Part shown: one piece after another, positions 15,722 to 24,028 of the stretch | Layout: every line of letters begins with the position of its first letter | Numbering within the stretch: position 1 is the stretch's first letter | NCBI GenBank assembly: GCA_902803135.1 | Contig: CADCPA010000180.1 | Location: forward strand, 1-37,574 | Reading direction: 5' to 3' | DNA: 37,574 bases | Origin: an uncultured bacterium | GTDB lineage: Bacteria > Verrucomicrobiota > Kiritimatiellia > RFP12 > UBA1067 | The notes under the pieces: model-generated | What the model saw: the letters and a program-made list of their open reading frames with translations, nothing else | Told to the model about the DNA's origin: nothing | Database searches by the model: none | Made by a program: the position numbers and the translations under genes

Positions 15722-17962
15722 CTAGAGCAGCACGCCCTTTGCGGAAGCTTCGCCTTCGTCCCACCACGCGCCCTTCGTGGGCGACACGCGCGCGATGGCC
15801 TTCGTCGTGAGCTGGATGCCGCGCGCCGCGGCGCCGCGCACCTCGACGACGGGCTGTTTTTCCGCGCCCTTCTGCACCAGTTCGAGCGGCTTGAAGAGCA
15901 TCTGATGGATCTTCTGGTTCTTCGCCGGCTTGAACTTCACGTAGAGCACCTCCGGGCATCCCTCGTCGAAGAAGAGCACGCGGCTCTTTTCGGGCGCCAG
16001 GCGGTAGTCCTTGTTGTTGATCATGCCGCCGAACGTAAAGCGCTTGATGTAGGAGAAGCCGTAGAGCGGCTCTTCGTACACGCACACGAACGCGCGTTCG
16101 CGGTCCTTCTCCGGATTGAAGAGGAAGACCTCGAGCAGGTCCTTGTCGACGAAGATCTTCTCGGAGGGCGGCGTCATCTTGTAGCGGCCGTCCTTCCACA
16201 CGAACACGAGCTTGTCGAGCGACGAGCACTTGAAGAGCTCGTCGCCGCCGCGCAGGCCGCTGCCCACGAAATGGTTTTCCCTGTCGTACCTGATCGTCAG
16301 CTCGCTCGCGGTGATCGCGCGCACGTCGACTTCCTTGAACGCGCCCTGGACGATCTTCGTGCAGCGCGGGTACTTCTTGCCGTAGAGCTTGATGAGGTTC
16401 TTGAGGTACTTCACGACGAACGCGCGCAGATGCACGAGGTTGTCGTTGACCTGGGCCTCTTCCCTGCGGATGTTCTCGATCTCCTCGCGGTTCTTGTCGA
16501 TGTCGAACTGCGAGATGCGGCGGATCGGAATCTTCAGCAGACGGTCGATGTCCTCGTCCTTGATCTCCGGATGGCGCAGTTCCTTCAGGAACGGCTCGAA
16601 GCCCGTGCGGATCGCAGCCTGCACGCCTTCGAAGGTCTTCTCCCGCTCGATGAGCTTGTAGATGCGCTCTTCGATGAAGATGCGGTCGAGCGTGCGGTCG
16701 TGGAAGAGCTTGTCGAGCTCGGCGAGGCGGATCTCCTGCTCCCGCTTCGTGAGGGCCATCAGGCGGTCGACGTTCTTCTGGAGGATCTGCGTGACGGTCA
16801 TCAGCCGCGGACGTCCCCCGTCCAGCACGATCGGACGCGACGCGACCGACTTCTCGCACGTCGTGAATGCGTAGAGCGCGCTCTTCACCTTCTCCTGCGT
16901 CGCGCCCGTCGCCAGCTCGAGCTCGATCTGCACCTCGTTGGAGGTGAGGTCGTGTATCTTGCGCACGGCGACCTTTTTCTTCTTGATCGCCTCTTCGATG
17001 GAGGTCGAGATCGAATCCGTCGTCTCGCCCCAGGGGAGCTGCGTGATGACGAGCTTGTTCTTGTCGCGCGCCTCGACGACCGCGCGCACCTTGACCTTGC
17101 CCAGACCGTCTTCGTACTCCGAGACGTCCATCACGCCGCCGAGCTGGAAGTCGGGATAGAGCGTGAAGGGCTTCTTCTGGATGAGATTGATTTCCGCCTC
17201 GACGAGCTCGCAGAAGTTGTGCGGCAGAATCGCCGTGGAGAGGCCGACGGCGATGCCGTCCGCGCCCAGCATGAGCAGCAGCGGGATCTTCGCCGGCAGG
17301 AGCACGGGCTCCTTGTTGCGGCCGTCGTAGCTCGGCGTGAACTCGGTCGTCTTCGGGTTGAACACCTCCTTGCGCGCCAGCTCCGCGAGACGGCACTCGA
17401 TGTAGCGCGGGGCGGCCGCGGGCATGCCCGTGAAGAGGTCGCCGAAGTTGCCCTGGCCGTCGATGAGATAGCCCTTGCCCTTGCCCCAGAGCTTGTTCGC
17501 CATCACAACGAGGGCATCGCCGATCGACGCGTCGCCGTGGGGGTGGTACTGCATGGCGTGGCCGACGATGTTCGCGACCTTCGTGAAGCGGCCGTCGTCC
17601 TTCTCCCAGAGCGAGTGGAGAATGCGGCGCTGCACCGGCTTGAGACCGTCCTCGACGGACGGAATCGCACGGTTGCAGATGACGTACGCGGAATACTCGC
17701 GGAAGTTGAAATCGTAGAGGTCGCGCAGCGGGCCGTGGCCCGTCAGCGAGCCCGCCGGCGGCGGCGGATGTCCCTCGCCCGCCGGTGCCGTCTTCTTCTT
17801 CCCGTCGGCTGCCGCCGCCTCGACCTTCGCCTCGTCCTTCGCCGGGGCGGCCGTCTCTTCGAACGACTCCGGCTGGACTGCCTTCTGCGACCCGGCCATT
17901 GAAAACAGATCCAGATTGTCGAACAGACTTGGCGGTTCGTTCTTGTTGTTCTTCTTGCCCAT
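15722..17962 (-). CDS. parC: DNA topoisomerase IV subunit A (ParC-type)
   Basis: This 746-residue type IIA topoisomerase breakage-reunion subunit starts with about 75 low-complexity residues before the conserved core. The core has YDFNFREYSAYVICNRAIP, PVQRRILHSLWE, HPHGDASIGDALV and the catalytic Tyr187 in APRYIECRL. A coiled tower region and a compact, atypical C-terminal domain follow. The pattern resembles the second, chlamydial/verrucomicrobial-type A subunit rather than GyrA. It decatenates chromosomes together with ParE, whose gene is not next to it here. It starts 25 nt after the ABC exporter gene; the GAGAG just before the ATG is a weak ribosome site. Confidence 0.88.
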   Translation of the reverse strand: MGKKNNKNEPPSLFDNLDLFSMAGSQKAVQPESFEETAAPAKDEAKVEAAAADGKKKTAPAGEGHPPPPAGSLTGHGPLRDLYDFNFREYSAYVICNRAIPSVEDGLKPVQRRILHSLWEKDDGRFTKVANIVGHAMQYHPHGDASIGDALVVMANKLWGKGKGYLIDGQGNFGDLFTGMPAAAPRYIECRLAELARKEVFNPKTTEFTPSYDGRNKEPVLLPAKIPLLLMLGADGIAVGLSTAILPHNFCELVEAEINLIQKKPFTLYPDFQLGGVMDVSEYEDGLGKVKVRAVVEARDKNKLVITQLPWGETTDSISTSIEEAIKKKKVAVRKIHDLTSNEVQIELELATGATQEKVKSALYAFTTCEKSVASRPIVLDGGRPRLMTVTQILQKNVDRLMALTKREQEIRLAELDKLFHDRTLDRIFIEERIYKLIEREKTFEGVQAAIRTGFEPFLKELRHPEIKDEDIDRLLKIPIRRISQFDIDKNREEIENIRREEAQVNDNLVHLRAFVVKYLKNLIKLYGKKYPRCTKIVQGAFKEVDVRAITASELTIRYDRENHFVGSGLRGGDELFKCSSLDKLVFVWKDGRYKMTPPSEKIFVDKDLLEVFLFNPEKDRERAFVCVYEEPLYGFSYIKRFTFGGMINNKDYRLAPEKSRVLFFDEGCPEVLYVKFKPAKNQKIHQMLFKPLELVQKGAEKQPVVEVRGAAARGIQLTTKAIARVSPTKGAWWDEGEASAKGVLL

Positions 17963-17987
17963 CTCTCTCAGCTACTCGTTTCAACTA

Positions 17988-19997
17988 TCAAGTGGTCTTC
18001 TGCATGTCGCACAACTTGCGGTAGACGCCGTTGGCGGCGAAGAGTTCGTCGTGCGTGCCGCGTTCGACGATGCGGCCCTGGTCCATCACGAGGATGAGGT
18101 CCGCATTGCGGATCGTCGAGAGGCGATGCGCGATTGCGAACGTCGTGCGGTCCTTCATGAGATTGTCGATCGCATCCTGCACGAGACGTTCCGTCACCGT
18201 GTCGAGCGCGCTCGTCGCCTCGTCCAGCACGAGGATCGGCGGATTGCGCAGGATCGCACGGGCGATGGCAATGCGCTGCCGTTCGCCGCCGGAGAGCGCA
18301 AAGCCCTTCTCGCCGACGACGCGGGCGTAGCCCTCGGGCTGGCCCATGATGAAGTCGTGCGCGTTCGCCATTTTCGCCGCGGAGACGACCTGCTCGTGCG
18401 TCGCGTCCGGCGATCCGTAGCGGATGTTCTCCTCGATTGTATCGTTGAAGAGGAGCGTTTCCTGCATCACGCTGCCCACGAGCTTGCGCAGGTCGGAGAC
18501 GCATAGGTCGCGCAGGTCGACGCCGTCCATCGTCACGCGGCCCTCGCGCGGATCGTAGAAGCGCGAGAGGAGTCCGCTCATCGTGGACTTGCCCGACCCC
18601 GTGCCGCCCACGACGGCGACGACCTTGCCCCGCGGCACCGCGAACGTCGCGTGCGAGACCGCGTCGCGGTCCGCCGTGTCGTAGCGGAACGACACGTCTT
18701 CGAACCGGATCTCCCTGTCGAAGGACGGCTTCGCGACCGGCTCGGCCTTCTCCGGCAGCTCCATCTGCACGTCCAGCAGCGCGAAGATGCGCGACAGGGC
18801 GGCGCGGCCCTGCTCGATCTGCACCTGGATCTTCGACAGCTGCTTGAGCGGCTTGTAGATGATCAGGAGCGGCGCGAGCATCGGCAGCACCGTCGTCATC
18901 GTCACGTGCGCGAAATAGCACCACACGATGAAGGCGCAGATCAGCAGGATGCCGACCGTCTCGACCGCCGGACCGACGAGGAGGCCGAGGCGGACCGTCT
19001 TCAACGTCGCCTTCAGCAGGTCTCGCACCACGCGGCGGTAGCGGGCGTTCTCGTACGCGGCCGTGTCATAGGCCTTCACCACGCGCACGCAGGTGAGGAT
19101 CTCGTGGATACGGCTGCCCACGACGGAGAACCGCTTGAGCGCCTTCTTCGCCCACTTGCGGATCCGCTTCGAGAGCATCACCACGGGCACGATGAACATC
19201 GGGAAGCCGATGCAGATCATCGCCAGCGTCGGAATCATGTGGTGCGCCACCGCGAACCAGATGATGTAGCCCACCGAGACGACGATTTCAAACGGCGCCT
19301 GCGCGAGTTCCTGCAGCACGTGCTGGAGGATCTGGCGCATCTGCTGCGGATCCGACGTCGCGCGGCTCATCAGCTGGCCCACGTCGATGCGGCCGAAGAA
19401 CTGGAGCGACTGCTTCTGCAGATGCTCGAGCAGGTCGACGCGCAGGTCCGCCACCACGCGCATCGCCGCCCAGGCGAGGCAGTAGTGGTTCAGGAAGACG
19501 AGCCCGAGACGGACGAACGCGATGAACGGCACGACGAACACCACGAGGAGCACGAGCGCGCCCCCCATGCCGCCGTGCTCGTCCTGCAGGCTGAAGCCGA
19601 GCTTGCGCGCCGCCTTCTCCACCTGCGGATACCAGCTGGGCAGCTCGCTCGCCTTCTCCAGTTCGCGCGCGAGCTTGTTGCCGGATTTCGTCTTGTGCGC
19701 CGCCTCGACCGTCTGCACGTCCTGTTCGTTCGGCAGCGCGTCCTGCCCGCTTTGCAGTACGTCCTGTTCGTTCGGCTGCGCGCCCTGTTCGTTCTGCAGC
19801 ACGCCCTTCAGCGACGGCTGGATCACCTGGTAGAGCGGCAGCAGCGTGCCCGCCGTGAGGACGCCGCAGACCAGGCCGAGCACGATGCGCAAACGGTAGC
19901 GGCGCGCATACGACCACAGACGGCCATAGACCTCGCCCGCCGAGTACTCGCGATCGAAGAACTCCTGCTGGTAGGCCGGATGCTTGCTCTTCTTCAT
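17988..19997 (-). CDS. MsbA-like ABC exporter with fused ATPase
   Basis: A 669-residue half-transporter with a six-helix exporter domain followed by a nucleotide-binding domain. The latter has GGTGSGKST (Walker A), LSGGERQR (signature), ILVLDEATSALD (Walker B) and the AHRLST H-loop. Such dimers flip lipids or export drugs; with the acyltransferase and envelope genes upstream, a lipid A or phospholipid flippase is likely but unproven. The loop between the first two membrane helices is unusually long, about 65 residues beyond the usual turn, and contains four glutamine/asparagine-rich heptapeptides (residues 66-93). Its ATG overlaps the stop of the radical SAM gene in ATGA, so the two are translationally coupled. 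Confidence 0.9.
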   Translation of the reverse strand: MKKSKHPAYQQEFFDREYSAGEVYGRLWSYARRYRLRIVLGLVCGVLTAGTLLPLYQVIQPSLKGVLQNEQGAQPNEQDVLQSGQDALPNEQDVQTVEAAHKTKSGNKLARELEKASELPSWYPQVEKAARKLGFSLQDEHGGMGGALVLLVVFVVPFIAFVRLGLVFLNHYCLAWAAMRVVADLRVDLLEHLQKQSLQFFGRIDVGQLMSRATSDPQQMRQILQHVLQELAQAPFEIVVSVGYIIWFAVAHHMIPTLAMICIGFPMFIVPVVMLSKRIRKWAKKALKRFSVVGSRIHEILTCVRVVKAYDTAAYENARYRRVVRDLLKATLKTVRLGLLVGPAVETVGILLICAFIVWCYFAHVTMTTVLPMLAPLLIIYKPLKQLSKIQVQIEQGRAALSRIFALLDVQMELPEKAEPVAKPSFDREIRFEDVSFRYDTADRDAVSHATFAVPRGKVVAVVGGTGSGKSTMSGLLSRFYDPREGRVTMDGVDLRDLCVSDLRKLVGSVMQETLLFNDTIEENIRYGSPDATHEQVVSAAKMANAHDFIMGQPEGYARVVGEKGFALSGGERQRIAIARAILRNPPILVLDEATSALDTVTERLVQDAIDNLMKDRTTFAIAHRLSTIRNADLILVMDQGRIVERGTHDELFAANGVYRKLCDMQKTT
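19719..19802 (-). repeat. Four 21-bp tandem repeats coding for heptapeptides in the ABC exporter
   Basis: Four 21-bp units, three of them close copies of GTCCTGTTCGTTCGGC plus five bases (plus strand) and one more diverged. Each encodes a heptapeptide such as ALPNEQD or VLQSGQD. The repeats fall in the predicted periplasmic loop after the first membrane helix, where length changes in whole units keep the frame. Confidence 0.85.
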
Positions 19998-21151
19998 GAC
20001 GCCGCACCGCCCTTCGCGATTTCCGCGTCCGTGAGGTAGCAGGTCGGATCTTCACCCCAGAGGTCGCCGGTCACCGCCTCGCCGCGCGCACGGAAGTTGC
20101 CGCCGCAGATGTCGAGCCAGCGGCAGTTCACGCATCGCCCCTTCACATGTTCCTTCTTGTGGCGCAAAAGGTCGAGCAGCGATCCCTCCGGCGGCCGTCC
20201 CCAGATTTCGGAGAACGGTTTCTCCAGCACGTTGCCCACAGGCTGGTTGCGCCAGAACTGGTCCGGATACACCGTACCGTCCCAGGAGATGCAGCCGATG
20301 CCGTCGCCGGACGAATTGCCGCCGTTGAGCATCAGCAGCTCGAGCGCCTTCTCCGCGTTCGGATGCCCTTCTCTGGCCATCTTCATGTAGAGCGCCACGC
20401 CGTCGCAGGCGTTGTCGACAGTCAGCACCTCGACGGGGAAGCCCGCGTCGAAGCACGCCTTCGTCTCGGCGACGATCGTCTCGAGCGCCGCACGCGCCTC
20501 GGCAGGATTGAGGTCCGTCGCCGCGATCTCGCGGCCGCGGCCCGTATAGACGAGATGGTAGAGGCAGATGCGCGGCACGCGCTCGGCCCGCATGAGCGAG
20601 AAGATCTCGGGAATCGCCGTGACGTTCGCGCGCGTCATCGTCACGCGCAGACCCACCTTCACGTTGCGGTCGCGCAGACGGCGGATCGCCGCGAGCGACC
20701 GCCGGTAGGCGCCCGGACAGCGCCGGAACGCGTCGTGGATCTGCTCCGTGCCGTCGATTGAAATGCCCACATAGGAGACGCCGAGGTCACGGATCCAGTC
20801 CGCCCAGTCGTCGTCGATCAGCGTGCCGTTCGTCGAGAACGTCACGCGGATCCCCTTCTCCTTCGCCTGCTGCGCGAGGGCGCGGATGTCGGGCCGCAAA
20901 AACGGCTCGCCGCCCGAGAAGAGGATCACCGGCACGCCGAACGCGGCCAGATCGTCGATCACCGCACGCGCTTCCGCCGTCGTCAGCACGCGCGGCTCGC
21001 CCGCCTGCGCCGCATAGCAATGCGAGCAGGCGAGATTGCAGGCCGGCGTGCAATTCCACACGACGACCGGCCGGCGGTGCACGCCCTTGCGGTACCGCAG
21101 ACGGTCGGATTCCTCAATGGTTCCGAAATAGAGTTTTGAAATGCCAATCAT
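19994..21151 (-). CDS. ahbC: Radical SAM/SPASM enzyme, probable AhbC (didecarboxysirohaem deacetylase)
   Basis: A 385-residue radical SAM protein. The N-terminus MIGISKLYFGT, then RPVVVWNCTPACNLACSHCYA, gives the CxxxCxxC cluster at Cys38, Cys42 and Cys45; SGGEP, STNGTL and ISIDG follow. The C-terminal part has CVNCRWLDICGGN and GDLWGEDPTCYLTDAEI. This pattern is that of the AhbC/AhbD/NirJ group; the N-terminus and C-terminus fit AhbC best. AhbC removes two acetate side chains from didecarboxysirohaem in the sirohaem-dependent haem b pathway of anaerobes. An upstream TTG at 21169 is possible, but ATG 21151 matches the family start. AhbA, AhbB and AhbD are not in the window; NirJ cannot be fully excluded. 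Confidence 0.75.
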   Translation of the reverse strand: MIGISKLYFGTIEESDRLRYRKGVHRRPVVVWNCTPACNLACSHCYAAQAGEPRVLTTAEARAVIDDLAAFGVPVILFSGGEPFLRPDIRALAQQAKEKGIRVTFSTNGTLIDDDWADWIRDLGVSYVGISIDGTEQIHDAFRRCPGAYRRSLAAIRRLRDRNVKVGLRVTMTRANVTAIPEIFSLMRAERVPRICLYHLVYTGRGREIAATDLNPAEARAALETIVAETKACFDAGFPVEVLTVDNACDGVALYMKMAREGHPNAEKALELLMLNGGNSSGDGIGCISWDGTVYPDQFWRNQPVGNVLEKPFSEIWGRPPEGSLLDLLRHKKEHVKGRCVNCRWLDICGGNFRARGEAVTGDLWGEDPTCYLTDAEIAKGGAAS

Positions 21152-21213
21152 GCCAACACGATCTTCCAACGGATCCGTCCGGCCTCACGGTGCAGGCCGA
21201 CCTCCGTCCCCTT

Positions 21214-22044
21214 TCATCGTTCCGTGGGCATCCCCCACGATTCCAGCTTCGTCGCAATCCAGTCGAACGAGCTCTGAAGCATCTCGCGCGAAGAACCCGT
21301 CAGCACGGGGCCGCAGGCCAGGCGCACGTCCTTCGACGGGTCCACCGGTCCGAAATCCTTCGCCAGACCCTTCGCCTCCGGCCGCGTCGGCTGCATGTCC
21401 GTCTTCACCGCGATCGGCACCACCGGCACGCCCGCCTTCTCCGCGAGCTTCGTGCCGATCGAGCTCCAGCCCTTGCGGGCGAACACCGGCACGCGCGTGC
21501 CCTGCGCGAAGATGAGCATCGAGTTGCCCTGCTTGATCCGTTCGCCGCCCACGTTGAAGACCGTCATCAGATCCTCGCGCGGATTGGCGCGGCCGATCGG
21601 AATGAGGCCCATGTGCGCGGCGGCCTTCGTCACCCCCGGAATGTGCGAGAGGGACTGCTTCACGATCGTGCAGAAGGGTCCGTAGCTCAGCAGCACGTAC
21701 GGCAGCAGGATGGTTTCGAGCGAAGACATGTGGTTCGACAGGTACACGACCGGTCCGTCGTAGGCCTTGCGGTTGTCCCACCCTTCCAGATGGAACTTCG
21801 TGCCGTAGCCCTCCGCCTTCTGCTGCGCGCGGAAACAGAAATGCGCCCATTTGTCCGTATCGAGCAACCCGAAATGCTCCCTCAGGCCGCAATGCACGAA
21901 CACGCCGAGAATGCTCCACGACATCCCCAGGCGCGTCATCAGGCCGGGCTTCCGCACCTTCTCCGCACAGCGTTCGGGGGGCGTTTCATACGCCCCCGTC
22001 GCGAGGAGCTCCTCGCGAAACTGTTCCAACGTCGTTCTTTTCAT
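21214..22044 (-). CDS. PlsC-like lysophospholipid acyltransferase
   Basis: A 276-residue protein with a PlsC-type acyltransferase core: SNHMSSLET as the catalytic HX4D-like box, GLIPIGRANPRED as the second block, FAQGTRV (in place of FPEGTR) and VPVVPIAVKT. It probably acylates a lysophosphatidate-type acceptor at the inner membrane. The catalytic box has Glu in place of Asp (HX4E) and the usual Glu of the EGTR block is Gln, so the exact reaction is uncertain. Apart from this core it has an N-terminal extension of about 75 residues. AAAGGGG precedes the ATG. It lies 12 nt after the secreted-protein gene and 62 nt before ahbC. Confidence 0.8.
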   Translation of the reverse strand: MKRTTLEQFREELLATGAYETPPERCAEKVRKPGLMTRLGMSWSILGVFVHCGLREHFGLLDTDKWAHFCFRAQQKAEGYGTKFHLEGWDNRKAYDGPVVYLSNHMSSLETILLPYVLLSYGPFCTIVKQSLSHIPGVTKAAAHMGLIPIGRANPREDLMTVFNVGGERIKQGNSMLIFAQGTRVPVFARKGWSSIGTKLAEKAGVPVVPIAVKTDMQPTRPEAKGLAKDFGPVDPSKDVRLACGPVLTGSSREMLQSSFDWIATKLESWGMPTER

Positions 22045-22056
22045 CGCCCGCCCCTT

Positions 22057-23331
22057 TTACATGTTCGGCAGCGGCACACCGCCCTCTTCGCCGTTCTGCA
22101 GCTGCTGCTGTTGCTGCTGTTCGCGCGCCTCGCGGCTGCGCCGCAGCTCTTCCTGGATCTGCAGCAGCGCCTCGCGCTGCTGGGCGCGCTCGGCCGCCGC
22201 CTTCTCACGCTCGGCCGCCGCCTTTTCGCGCTCGGCCTCGGCCTGCGCCGCCGCCGCCGCCGCGCGCGCCGTCTCTTCCGCGCGCGTCGCCTCCTTCAGG
22301 GCCCGGCGCTCGCGGAGACGCGCCAGCGCGTCGCCCGCCGTCTCGTTCTCCGGCGGCACGCCGGCCTGCGGACCCGCCGCGCCCGGACGCCCCAGCTGGA
22401 ACGGCTGACGGCCGCCCGTCATCGGAAATCCACCCGGACGGCCGCCCATGCCGGCGGCCATGCGGTTGATGCCCGAAGCGGCGTTCAGACGGTTCGCCAA
22501 TCCAGGACCGCCCTTGCCCTTCGCCGCAGCCGGATCCGCACCCTCGCCCAGCTTGAGCGTGCCTTCCACGCCGTCGCGCTCAAGCGTGACGGACATCACC
22601 TTCGGATCGGCGTCTGCCGCCTTCACGAGCCATCCATCGCGCGTTTCGCCCACTTTCATGTAGTACGTCGCCGCCGGCTGCCGCGACGCATCCGTGAAGC
22701 CCACCGCCACGGAGCCGCGCGGCGTCACGTTGATGGCCGATATGCGTACGCTCGCCAGCATCCGCTGCGCCTCTTCCTGCTGCGCCAGCTCGGCCGCGGC
22801 CGCTTCCATCTCCGCGTTGGCGGCGCTCACCGCGGCACCCACACCGGAATCGGGATCGAAACCGACGGGCTCCGGACCGAACGGCATGCGATCGAGAATG
22901 GTCTTGTAGCGCGCGAAGTTCGGATCCTCCGCCACCGCCGCCGCCGGCACCGCGTTCGTTCCGCCCGCCGCCTCATCCGACGCCTCGTCGTCCGCCGCCG
23001 CCGTCTCGTCGTCCACCGCCGTCTCGGCCGCCGCCACCTTGTTCGTGCCGGCCGCCGCCACGGCGTTCGTTCCGGCCACCGCATTGGTCGACGGCACAGT
23101 CAGCAGCGTCTTCGCGACGACATTCGTCGACGCCGCCAGGGCCGCCGCATTGGTCGACGGCACAGTCAGCAACGTTTTCGCGGCGGCATTCGTCGACGCC
23201 GCCGGGGCCGCGGCCGCGGGCTTCGCAGCAGGGACCGCCGCGGCGACAGGGGCCGCATTCGTCTCGGCCGTCGCCAAAAGCGGAGAGAGCCCGGCCACGA
23301 GCAGGGCAAGAATCTGAAGATGGTGTTTCAT
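22057..23331 (-). CDS. Secreted Ala-rich protein of unknown function with a GspC/PilP-like small beta domain
   Basis: I do not recognise this 424-residue protein. It has a signal peptide (MKHHLQILALLVAGLSPLLATA), an Ala/Pro/Thr/Asn-rich linker containing a duplicated 22-residue segment, and an acidic stretch. A compact domain runs from SVRISAINVTPRGSVAVGF to GVEGTLKLGEG, whose pattern recalls the inner-membrane platform proteins of type II secretion or type IV pili. A Gly/Pro-rich segment and a long charged helix with a poly-Gln run follow. The neighbouring prepilin peptidase makes a role in such a system plausible, but this is inference. It begins four bases after the ubiE stop codon with no ribosome site, so it is either coupled to ubiE or read from the TAGAAT-like element within ubiE. 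Confidence 0.7.
   Translation of the reverse strand: MKHHLQILALLVAGLSPLLATAETNAAPVAAAVPAAKPAAAAPAASTNAAAKTLLTVPSTNAAALAASTNVVAKTLLTVPSTNAVAGTNAVAAAGTNKVAAAETAVDDETAAADDEASDEAAGGTNAVPAAAVAEDPNFARYKTILDRMPFGPEPVGFDPDSGVGAAVSAANAEMEAAAAELAQQEEAQRMLASVRISAINVTPRGSVAVGFTDASRQPAATYYMKVGETRDGWLVKAADADPKVMSVTLERDGVEGTLKLGEGADPAAAKGKGGPGLANRLNAASGINRMAAGMGGRPGGFPMTGGRQPFQLGRPGAAGPQAGVPPENETAGDALARLRERRALKEATRAEETARAAAAAAQAEAEREKAAAEREKAAAERAQQREALLQIQEELRRSREAREQQQQQQLQNGEEGGVPLPNM
23081..23212 (-). repeat. Two 66-bp direct repeats inside the secreted-protein gene
   Basis: Copies at 23081-23146 and 23147-23212 lie head to tail, each encoding a 22-residue unit with the core KTLLTVPSTNA. They differ at only a few bases, so the duplication is recent, and whole-unit change keeps the reading frame. 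Confidence 0.85.
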
Positions 23332-23335
23332 GGTG

Positions 23336-24028
23336 TTATATTCTATCATATTTTTGGAAATAGAGGCAATGGCAGGAGGGAATGTAGAACATTTCTTTTG
23401 TCTTGCCAAAACCGGCCGCCTCGGCCAGCGTCGTGAATTCCGCAGCCGATGTCGTGTGCGCGATCGATTGGCGCAGGTAGGCGTAGTCCGCCTTCAGCCG
23501 GTGCGCGAGCAGACGCGTCCAGAGACCCAGCCACCACGAGGTGAAAACAGAAAATACGCGTGATTCCATGCGAAAGAACTCAAGTATCATCATCTTTCCC
23601 CTCGGCTTGAGCACGCGATAGGCCTCGGCGAGCGCACGGTCCTTGTGCGGGAAGTTGCGGAAACCGAAGGAGCACGTCACCACGTCGAAGGACGCGTCGG
23701 GGAAATCGAGCGCCTCGGCGTTCCCCTCGACGAGCGACACCCGGCCGCCGAGCTTCGCCCGCGCGACCTTCGCGCGGCCGATCTCCAGCATCGCCGGCGT
23801 GAGATCGAGGCCCGTCACGCGGGCCGCGGGGAAGGTCTTCCCCAGGCCGCACGCGAGATCGGCCGTGCCCGTGGCGAGGTCGAGGACGGCCTGCGGGTTG
23901 CCGGCGAGACGCGCCAGCTGCGCGAGGGCCCGCCGGCGCCAGAGGACGTCGACGCCGCAGGTCAGGACGCGGTTGAGCGCGTCGTAGCAGCCCGCAATGC
24001 GGGTGAAGAGCTCACGAGACGGGGACAT
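23336..24028 (-). CDS. ubiE: Demethylmenaquinone/ubiquinone C-methyltransferase
   Basis: A 230-residue SAM-dependent methyltransferase with the UbiE/MenG signatures: LDLATGTADLA (SAM site), VTGLDLTPAMLEIGR, EGNAEALDFPDASFDVVTCSFGFRNF and the C-terminal TTLAEAAGF. It methylates the quinone ring in the last steps of menaquinone (or ubiquinone) synthesis; in an anaerobe menaquinone is the likelier product. The ATG at 24028 is used in preference to an upstream TTG, and overlaps the prepilin peptidase gene by 17 nt. The next gene starts four bases after its stop. Together with the ETF-quinone oxidoreductase at 31496-33121 it indicates a quinone pool. Confidence 0.85.
   Translation of the reverse strand: MSPSRELFTRIAGCYDALNRVLTCGVDVLWRRRALAQLARLAGNPQAVLDLATGTADLACGLGKTFPAARVTGLDLTPAMLEIGRAKVARAKLGGRVSLVEGNAEALDFPDASFDVVTCSFGFRNFPHKDRALAEAYRVLKPRGKMMILEFFRMESRVFSVFTSWWLGLWTRLLAHRLKADYAYLRQSIAHTTSAAEFTTLAEAAGFGKTKEMFYIPSCHCLYFQKYDRI

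Noticed and set aside
15705-17984. Second minus-strand open frame over parC
   Set aside because: A low-complexity, Arg/Gly-rich frame overlapping a well-conserved ParC; it arises from high GC content.
23332-23369. Promoter (TTGCCT-18-TAGAAT) giving a leaderless mRNA for the secreted protein
   Set aside because: The boxes lie inside the end of ubiE and the gap to its stop is only four bases, so coupling within the operon explains the start equally well.
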